DNA of 64,000 bases from Lamellibrachia satsuma (lineage: Eukaryota; Annelida; Polychaeta; Sabellida; Siboglinidae), in NCBI GenBank assembly GCA_033239005.1, contig BSQZ01000071.1, forward strand, positions 2,131,352-2,195,351, given 5' to 3'. How positions within the stretch are numbered: the stretch's first letter is position 1; each line of letters begins with the position of its first letter. A model generated the notes under the pieces. It made no database searches, was not told the origin of the DNA, and was given only the letters and a program-made list of their open reading frames with translations. Of this stretch, positions 48,601-59,800 are shown piece by piece. Made by a program: the position numbers and the translations under genes.

Positions 48601-51600
48601 GATAGGTGAAGATGAAGAACTGGACCTAGTCAAACATCTAGTCAGCCACTAAGTCACTTTCCCTCACCTTATCGTAGTATTTCTCATCCTTCTCCTTGTC
48701 TTCGGCAGTCTTCTCGCTGCCGTACAGTCGACTCGGGTCTTTCAGGTAGATGTTGAAAGTGCGGGAGAAGCCAATCGCTGCGAGCACGCACACGCACGGG
48801 GTCAAGGTCAACATGAGACGAACCATGACCCCAGCGAAGTAGACGGCACTGAGGGCGTAGAGTACAACTGAAACACAAGGTGCATTCTGTCACACAGTGC
48901 AAATTGAGACACCGCCCTAATCTATAAAGCAAAGTGTCTATTTGTCAGTCTGTCTTGCTACCTCATCACGACCGCATTTGTGGGCCAATCTAGAAAGAAG
49001 TGAACTAGGAACCCTTATGACGGACATGGGATGGTCGGATGTGGAACCGTCTACGGATAGATGGCATCTAGGAGTAGCATAACATAAATATACTAGCTAC
49101 ATCATAGTAACATTGTAACATTGCTTTAAATAGAGAAGACAGCAGCACTTGCATTCTACAACGTCAGACTATATTTATTGATGATGGTGAGTCTATTGGT
49201 GACTGTCATTTAACTCTTTTTATCCGAGAGGCCTGTCCAAAATAAGCCTCCTAGTTCCCAAGCAAATTTGCTTTCGCACCGATGTCATGTTTTTTGTTTG
49301 AACGTTCCTTGTTTGTGTTGTATTTGTTATGCTTTATCTGTCGGCTAGTACCATAAACTATACATGAAATGAAAGCTAATTAAATTATCTTTTGAATGGT
49401 GGGAATTTTTATAAATGTATGTCCATTTTAACCTTACCATATATATATATTTTTAATAAATGTATGAATTCATAAAAAAATAAAATGTATAATTACAGTC
49501 GGCTTCAGACGCCACAATGACAATGACAATGATTATTTATTTTTTTAACCATAGATATCAGTAAATGAAACCTTCAGAATTAAGTATTAAAAAGAAAAGT
49601 ATTAAACAATTATTATCCATTACAAAGTTATGGTATGTTTCATCAAATAAGGTAATCACCAAACAAGCCACCATTTTTATTCACTTTGAAAAGTATCAGT
49701 TTTAAAAGAACAACAGCTAAATTTATTGCATTTTTTCAACTTGAATACTTGTTATACTAGTGACCACAAACAGGCACAATATATGTGTATAACATTTATT
49801 TCAACTTTTATTTTTCAGGTAAAAAGCAACTAGAAAACTGTTATTCTTGGACCGCCATCCATAGCACATGCTGTGTTTCTCTATGCACGAAATTGTCGAA
49901 AACATATCCTCTGTGGAAACCCTCAAAATCACAGTCGGTTTCTGAATCCTCTACTAGCCAAAGTTGCATCCAGTTGTTATTAACTTGTTCCGATCGAAAG
50001 GTTAAAAAAAAAACGCCTGATTACTATTTAAAATAACAACTGAATCATTGCCATCATGCACGGTGTGAATGGCGTCAGCCATTTTGCAATAACAACGAAA
50101 ATGAACTCATTATTTTGTAATTTACTACACTCAAAATCACCGTCAAAAATTTAAACAGAACAGCGTATAAAAAACAAAAGTGTCCCGGGCCAGTACACAT
50201 ACACACATTTTGTGACGTCATAGAAATATGTGTATGTGTACTCAAGGTAATTCGATAGGCCTATGTGCCTATGCTATAACTACACAAAAAGTCGTAGTCG
50301 GAATAGAATAGGTAACTACGTAAAAAGTCGTAGTCAGGATAGAAAGAGTTAAGGAAACAGGCACACTAAAATTAGTATAGCAGCAATACATAATTATGTG
50401 TGTGTGCTACTTTTCAACTTAACAGCTGTCTGCAGACATTTTCTAAACAACGGTGAGAGTATCTCAATCTCTCATGATGGAATGTTCACAACCAGATGTC
50501 ATAGAACAATATCTCATGATGGAATGTTCACAACCAGATGTCACAGAACAATATCTCATGATGGAATGTTCACAACCAGATGTCATAGAACAATGCTGTA
50601 AAGGATACTCACTGAAGACACGGGCGTCGTTGATGTCCTTGATGACATACCACAGACCGACAGGGAAGACACAGATGAGGATATGGAGGTCGAAGAAGAA
50701 CGAGGTCCACGAAGTTGGCTGGTGCTCCGACACAGACGCAATGATGGGGATGTGGATCTTGGCATAGCCCGTGTCCCAGAGGGAATAGAACCGACCACTC
50801 CACGGCGCCACGTAGCCTGCATCAAACAGCTGACCAGTTGAGGGTTGTGTTCACAGAATGATATCACACATTTAAACATCATGGTATCCTGGTTACTTAA
50901 GTGATAAAACCCGCTTGGGAAAAAGCTAATGTTCACAGCAACAGCCAACAAACTGCTACATATTAGTAATGCTGAAACATAGAATTTTGTTAAATAAGAT
51001 GACATTAAATATTTGGCAAGCACTGAGATGCAGATAATATCCACCAGATGTGGGATTAGATAGAATGAATAAACTGAATGTGTGAGCAACCAAGAGGTAG
51101 TAGACGTGGTACGAGAAGAAAGAAAACTGAAGGAGAAATCAACATGATTATATATCAAGGTTATCAGGGGTAAACAGGAGAACTTGTTAGAAGAGTTTTT
51201 GAAGTTAGCAACACATGAAAGGTTACATGGAAAACGAACCAGGGATTAGGGTTAGAAAACGGATGAAGGATGAAAATATGAAGACGAAGGCAGAAGTCCA
51301 AGCAGCGTGGAGAAAAAGTTACCAAAGCAAAGGAGCTTTGATATGGGGGAGGACACATCACATGAAAAATTTTAAACAGTAAATACGTTGAGCTGTTGTA
51401 AAGAGGACAAGTAGCACGAGAGAGGCAGGTTAATGGTACTTACCGAAGTATGTCAGCGCGACGACAAGAAGGAAGACAAGGCCCGCAGACACAATGAAGG
51501 CCGTCACAAAGAAGTTGCGCACCTCTGACTTAGTCACAAACGACTGGACTCGCTTCAGTAGTGCCACCAGGTAGAGCAGTGCAAACACACCTATGTCAAA

Positions 51601-54600
51601 CCACAGAACATGTCATTCAGTTTATGTCACTCAGGGCTGGATCCTATTACGTCAAATTAATTACAGATGTGTTATGGTGGACCAACTGTTTATTCCAAAA
51701 ATGTACTCAGTATTTATTAACTATAAAGAATGTGTTGCTGAATTGGGATATTTTGTATACGACTGATAAAAGTGCACGAGACAGCACTCTTGTGTGATTG
51801 ATAAAAGTGCACGAGACAGCACTCTTGTGTGATTGATAAAAGTGCACGAGACAGCACTCTTGTGTGATTGATAAAAGTGCACGAGACAGCACTCTTGTGT
51901 GATTGATAAAAGTGCACGAGACAGCACTCTTGTGTGATTGATAAAAGTGCACGAGACAGCACTCTTGTGTGATTGATAAAAGTGCACGAGACAGCACTCT
52001 TGTGTGATTGATAAAAGTGCACGAGACAGCACTCTTGCGTGATTGATAAAAGTGCACGAGACAGCACTCTTGCAAGGGTTTCTTCAGGTAAAGTTTGTGA
52101 TATAAAAAAGTACTGTAATTACTGTATTTGAGCTATTAAGCATACATACCCTCACCCCCTTTTTTAATCAGCAGGATCCATAATTATTGTTATTTGACTA
52201 GTGCGGAACAACAGAAGTGTCGCCATCTGGTGTTAAACAGTTGGCACCAGTTTTCAGTTGTTCTACATGCACTACCTTACCTTATTGTCTAGAGAAACAC
52301 ATGTTGGTGTACGGTTATAAGAGCATATCCATTGAAATTTTTTCTATGACCCAATTTTTTCAAACGTACTGTAAGAATACAGTCATTTAATTTTAATTAA
52401 AATAATTTTCCTGAAACAAATGGAAAAGAAACATCTTGTAATACATGTATTATATATATATTGTTGTCTTCTTAATCCTTCGAAGTATGATGCAAACATG
52501 TCGGTTAATCCACTGGGTTACTTAAGAAACAATATGTATGGAGTAAAATCTTACTCCTTTGGCTGAATGGTAACTGGGCTTGCGGGGACAAACTTTCCCT
52601 GTGTGACTCGCTTAAAATTCAGACTCAAAACTACTTTCAATACTAACCACTCAACCACAGCCAGCTGATTGTTTCAATGTGTTAACTACTGTGTATTCTT
52701 CCACATGGATGTGATTGTTGCAATTACATAAAATATATCGATTACAATTATCCCCAAATTTCAAAACCAGTGGCACTATGACAAAATAACAGTATATAAC
52801 TTTCCCACAGTTGTCCTGATACTATCTTATTTGAGAGAAATGTAGTCATCTTTGCTAATAAATCTTTCTGGACAAGTATGTTTTTTATTTGATGCAGTTG
52901 TCCTGATACCATCTAATTTGAGAGAAATGTAGTCTTCTTTGCTAGTAAGTAATAGTAGAATAGAAGTATTTTATATATTACTATATTATAGTAGAATAGA
53001 AGTATTTTATATATTAGTATATTATTATTATACCTTCTAATTTGAAAGAAATGTAGTCTTCTTTCCTAATAAATATTTCTGGACAAGTTTGTTATTTTCT
53101 GCAGTTGTCCTGGTACTGTCTTATTTGAACCTAGAGAACTGTAACCTTCTTTGCCAGTAAATCTTTCTGAACAAGTTTGTTATTTTATAGCAACCTTACC
53201 TGCCGCTGCCATGTGTTCACTGGTTCTGATAGGCTGGAACCCAACAAATGGCACCTGCATCGACATGACCAGTCCCAGGATGAAGAATGTGGTGTACGCT
53301 GGAAACATGTGTACAATGTAGACAACATTTCTAAAGTGCCCATACCCTTGGGAACCATAACCATATCAACACCACGGGTTAGGCAAAATCAACAGTATAA
53401 TAATAATATAGTAATATATAAAATACTTCTGTTGCGCTAATGTCCTCTGGAAACCCAAACTTGGCAGAGCACCAAAACAAAATGGGTTAAACAGTTCATA
53501 ATCAATAAGCAGTTCCAGTTGGATTGGTATGCTGGGGAACTATGGAGGATAATCAAGTCTAAACAGGTGGGTTTTTTGTTTACGGCGAAAGAAACATATA
53601 TTTCCTACAGTGAGTTCCAGAGTTGGTGCAGCAACTAAAACAGCTCTAGGTCCAAGTTGTCAACAGTTGGTTGGGCATCTTAAGCAGCTATGGGGAGAAA
53701 GCAAGGTCATCAGCTGACGATCGAAATTCATTATACTCCCTTCTAGCTTCACCCTGAAACGGAGTGAATTCCACAGAGTTTGTGCAACAACAGAGAAAAC
53801 CCTACTGCCAATGTTTGTCTTGACAAAACATGGCGACTTACCAACAAATATCCTATGTGAGAATCTTCCCATCAACAGAAGCACAAACACATGCAGTGGG
53901 ATAAGGTTGATGATAAACACGTAGCCGCCCCATGCTGACACCTGCAACAAACCAGGGTGGATCTATGGTCAAAATATAATTTCTTACAAGCAGTTAACCT
54001 TCTAATCTCTACAAAATACTGAATCATTAAAATACAAATTTTTTTAATATTCAGCCTTTCCAAACAAAAGGTATATGTGGTGTAGAAGTCAATTTCTAGC
54101 CTAGCAAAGAGTGCTCTCTGTGCCACTGGTCCAGGTGCATTCCTTATTCAAGGCAAGAGTACCAAAACATGGACCAAAATAGCGGGCAATGTGTACTACA
54201 TGTCTCGGATGGGTACATAACATTCATTGTAGTTCCAATCTCTTAAACGGGAATGTAACAGAACCTGTCATGATGACAAATCTCCTTCCTAGCAACAACC
54301 ACTCTCGACGTCGGTATAAGGGTTGACCTTAACTGACAAGGCTAGTTAGTCCAATGAGGCCTTATGACATACAGTCATAGACTACACGGTGTCAACATAA
54401 TGCAAGTGTTGGTGACAAACAGGCAGAGAAAGGTTATTTAGTGATACAATTATTTTACTGAATTTAGATTATCTATTTTTCATTATAAGATATATGTGTG
54501 TTTGCAGACAATACAATATTTGACAACTCAGTTTTTATATAGCAGACAGAAAGCAGGATGTTTACAGTACTTACCATATAAAAGTAGGATAGTGCTGTTA

Positions 54601-56754
54601 AGGTACCCCAGAATATTGTGCCTGTCTTCACTGCTTTTATCTGTGAATGAGACATTAGGTTGTAATCAATTAACACATACATGACAAAATCTACAGCTAT
54701 AGTTATTATAAAATTTACACACATACATTTTATATGAAATTATTCTCAACATAAAATGTTGATTTGTTTTCAATTCACACGTATGTTTCAATCACAATCT
54801 ACATTTAAAAAGGCTAACATCAGATGCCTTATCAAACAATGATGAACACATATGACGGAAGTCGTTATTGTTTACAGTTTGGCTAGATGTCATAACCTAT
54901 GACTTGGCTATCACGAATGTGCAAACATTTAAAGCTGGGTGTTGACAACTTACCCATAGATAATAAGTGAACATTAAAGCGAAGATGGCTATGCCCTCAT
55001 TGTCGTAGGAGCCAGCCACTGACCGGCTGATGTAGCCTGGAGCTGTAACAGACAAACTACAATGTCAACAACAGAGTCTTTCAAGGTAAACAGAGGAAAG
55101 CTCTTATCAATAATGATAACCCCTACTTATAATCTAGTTGTACGTATCCTTTATGTATTACTTTTGTATAATTGTTATTGTTTCAATATAATATGAGAGT
55201 GAAAGGGCAAAACAAAATGACTAAGTAATCAAATATACACTTTGTGCTATATTCATGTGGCTGAAAGCATCAGACGGCCTGCCACACAGAATAAACCATT
55301 GTTATTTATAGAACAAATAATAAACATTTGCATTTGGGAGATAAACTGGGTCTGGATTGATCACAGCTTCACACAGCACAACACAGCCAAAGTACAACAA
55401 ATTAAATGTATCAACATTTGTAGTAGACTAATTGAATAAGTATATATAATGTCACTCACTTATAGCTATGAAACATGCAGCAAATAGGGCTGCACCAGAG
55501 TCCCATAGTTCCTTTGTTAGCAGGTAGGTGGCTATGGCAGTAAGGCCACTGGAAAGACAAATGTCCAGCACTTATTATTTTCATACAGGCAACTGTGCTG
55601 AACGGTTAAGATGTGTTCACTGATATAGTACAGCGTGCTACCTCTATATAGAAATGCACTTTTAACGTTTAAGTTACCCTCTTTCAATGTAGACAAAATA
55701 TTGAACATTAAAGCTATTTAACCCCTTGGCAGATAAACAGAACTACTATGTTTTCCAGTCTAAACCAAACACATATTTGATGGACATAAAAACAATGCTA
55801 TCACGAATGTTTTTATTGTTGATTTCGAAAGTGTTTTCTAGGAAGACCAGATTAATAGATAAATGTTAGTAATATAGGGAATGCTAAATGGCAACTGGTG
55901 GATGATCAAAATTAAGCAAATGTCCACAGTGAAGAAACTAACTCCAGAATAACATACCTTCATGACTGATCGATTTGTCTATCAAGTTTCAGTTTTGCAC
56001 TAAGTATTTAAATAAATGTTTTAAATAATAAGTAGACCAAAAGTCACCATTATATAGCAAAAGTTAATTAATAACAGCAGAGTGAAAATGTATTAGTGTG
56101 CAAATAACTGCTAAAGCCTGTAAAACTCTTAAAGTATTTCCATGGACTTAGTTAGCCGATCATGCTACCCACAAGTTCTTGCATAATACTAAGCTGAAAC
56201 AGAATAAAATAATTACCTGAAAAGTGGTGCCAAGAAAACACAAATATCCCGGATGAAAACCGGAATATTCAGCAAATTGAGCACCCAGTGAATGCCACCA
56301 GATGTCAGCATCAGTCCAGGGTAGACCTACATTAAACGATGGAAGCAATTAAATAGTTACAGCTTTGATTTACCAAACATACTGACCACCAACTCCACAT
56401 GTGACACACGTTTGAATAAAAACATTTAAACAGGGTGCAATTGTATGAAACACCTACCCACATCCGCGAAGCACAAACATTGAACACTTTCAAGAAGCTG
56501 CTAAAAACACATTTGTTCCGGGCTCATTTTAATGCTTAACTCTTTCTAGTCACTCTTTCTATTACATTTTTAAAACAGTATATACATATTTATTTTATCA
56601 TATCCAGTCTTCTATAATATTTTTATTAATTATAATATTATTTTAATGTGTGTGTATGTATGTGTATGTGTGTGTATCTATGGATGTGTGTGTGTGTATA
56701 TAAATGTATGTGTATGTGTGTGTATATGTATGTATGCATGTATGTATGTATGTG

Positions 56755-56785
<31 letters not shown>

Positions 56786-56824
56786 GTGTGTATGTATATG
56801 TATGTATGTGTGTATGTATGTGGG

Positions 56825-56863
<39 letters not shown>

Positions 56864-59800
56864 ATATATATATATGTATGTATATATATGCTAATATTAT
56901 ATATATTTTTTATGCTTTGTTTTCACTGTCTATGATTATTTTATTCATTGTGTACAGCGCTTCTGAACAGGCTTTTATGCATGAAAAGAGCGCTTTATAA
57001 GTTCGGTATATAATAATAATAATAATTTGTTTTTTCCATTACAAAATAATAGGAAAAATGGAATAAATTTTTTTGAATAACTTGACCACGTTGACTTGCT
57101 AAATGAAGCAGTGATTTTTTATAAAAATTTTTGCAGGCTTTGATTTTCAAGGGAGTCCGTTAGTCCGACTCCTTGTTTCACATACCGACTCCCAGGGTTC
57201 AATCAAGGACACAACTTTAATTTTTTGGTTAAAATGACATATTCTCTTTAGTACAGGTGTATAGCAAAAATTGCCCCAACCAATATAAATGAATATGCTT
57301 GCACTTTTAATTAGTTATAATTTATCTGATGCATTTTACCATGGATATAAAATTAGTTCAATAATTTTACATTTAATTTCAGATGACATTTTATAACTCT
57401 TTACTCACAATGGTGAAAAACAATGAATATAATTTGAATTAATTTCTATTATTATTCAAGTGCCGTGTTGGGACTCATGTTGGTATATATGGCTTTAGAT
57501 TTATAAGATTTGCATGATTGGTGGCAACCAGAACCTGATATAATTCACACAGATGTCAAATGAAACCATTTGGATAGAGTTTGTGTTGTTTTCATGTTGC
57601 AAGATTAAGGAGCTTTTGTAATATGTTTCATATATAGTAGAACCCCTCTAAAGAGAGACTGAGATAAAGTAACCTGATTAAAGGGGTGGCCTGATTACAG
57701 AGGTTAGTCAGATCATCTACAGATGTACAGATCTGACAAAAAAAGGCTGTGATAGTGGCCTTTTTCGAGGAGTGGCTGCTTGGAGGGGTCCTGCTTGTGC
57801 TGTAATTGATCTGCAACCAATCACTGGCATGCCGAACCATTGGTGCAATGTTGTCCAAAAATGGCCCCCTTTTACAACCTGGATGGGCCATTGGTCCACT
57901 TTTCCAACATCCTAGATCAAATCCTGGGACTCCTTATATGTCCCTTAGTATGAGTCTGTGTGACTCCCTATTTTTAAGATGATAAATCCAGTGTTAAATG
58001 CCATCTTGAATCGGCTTCGGTCTGTAACGAGCAGTCATACTCGCTTCTGTCAGTTCGAAAATACTCTTGAGCACGACACACCATGCTGCTTTTGGATCCG
58101 ACATGGGCGCAGCCATCTTGGGTTACGGGCTACACGGAGGTGTTCGCTTGTGAGTGATCAAAATATTGGAATTAAATCGCTAGCCCGTTGTTGTTGACCA
58201 TCTATAGACTCATTCACTCATGTCAGCCACTGGGTCAAACTCTCAATAGACAGTATCAAATCACAGTTTTACTAAGAGAGTACATATGCAGTGTTTACTA
58301 AGTACACAAATAAAACATTATTTGGACTGAATTTGTTGTAAGTTATTACTTGATTTGTTGAAAAGGTGCAGACTCCCAAATATGAGCAGAGTGGGAGTCC
58401 GCTGGACCCCCACCAATTTTCCATAAAAATCAATGCCTGTTTTGTATAAAAAAAACTGTGTTGTAAGACATTGCTTTTGTAATTGTTTACACTTTTAATT
58501 ACAGACGAAGTGTCATTAACAAACATTTCTAGTCCAATAAAAAATTGTACTGTTGAATATACAAAAGAGTGTTTCCCCTGGGTAAAATTATGTATTTAAC
58601 ACTAGCTATAAAATGGTGCATTCTGACATTGAAGGATGTTTTAACATTTTCCTTTGAAGTTAGAATGGGACTAAAAAAAACATGTAATGGTGTTAGCATG
58701 CAACAACTTGGGGACCACACAGGAATTAGTGTACTTTTGTGTGCTGTTATGTGTTATCTTTTATATTGGGTGAGGTGGTTAAAAAAACCGCAATGTGGCC
58801 CACATCGCTTGTTACAAACCAGGGGAAACACTACAAATGATGACATTACAACAACTTACAGTGCCCCCAACAATCCTGCCCAGGGGGTACCAGGCACGCT
58901 CATCAAACCAGTTGAGGAAGTTGTAGAATCCATTCTCCACCATATAATGAGTGGCACGGTAGTTGAACCTACAATACAATTCATATTTAACGTCATATGA
59001 TTCTGCACAAAATACATTTGCCAGTTGGCGCCTACTAGTACTATTAAAATAACACTCGCCAGGATGATATTTGGGCACCATTGGCAAGCCACAGCTCGCA
59101 AATTTAAGCCTTGGGTCAGATCGTAAAATTTAAGCTACGTACAGAGGAACTGCAATACAATTTCATGTCTGTATGCATTCTTAAATGTATATCACTAAAG
59201 TTCAGGGGTGAGATTTAGTGGTCGCCCGGTCACCAATGGCGCCCAAAAATGGCTTTGGGCGACTTAATTTTTTGACAACAGTAGCGCACATGGCTACTCG
59301 AAATATTTATGGATCTGCATTATTTTAGACCTAGCAAAAACAAACGGAATGTTAATAAACATCTCAGAAGTGTTGTCCTGGCTATATCGCATTTATGTTA
59401 ACCATAAATAATGTTTTTGTGACACGTTTGACATTGCAAGAAATGTTGCAGTTTGTAGCCGAAGCGATATCAATAGGGAGCATTCATTGTATTTTTAATC
59501 AACCACATCGACGCTCAACATGTAACTGAACGGTCATTCTATACTGAAATAAGAACCGGTCATGTTAATAGTCTTGATGCCGCGTGGCACCACTTTTATA
59601 TATACTAGCAAAAATGCCCGTCCTCAGGACGGGATAACGTGGTAGTTCATATGTGACAGTCATGATAGCAATGTTTACCAAATGCCTCAGGCCAATATGC
59701 CATCAATACGCTTGAACATATTACCAGAAACAACCACGTCACGCATGTGATGCAATACTCGGTGCATGTTCAAAATGTTGAAGGTCGCCTGCATTTAGAC

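Noticed and set aside
49785..50036. 83-codon plus-strand frame
   Set aside because: It is antisense to the acidic piggyBac-like frame, which explains the region better.
56646..57000. Cys/Tyr/Val-rich frames of 82-98 codons
   Set aside because: Translation of TG/TA microsatellite.
57637..57891. pogo-like transposon
   Set aside because: Only a GTAGAACCCC-like start is seen; no second terminus or transposase, so left as a comment.
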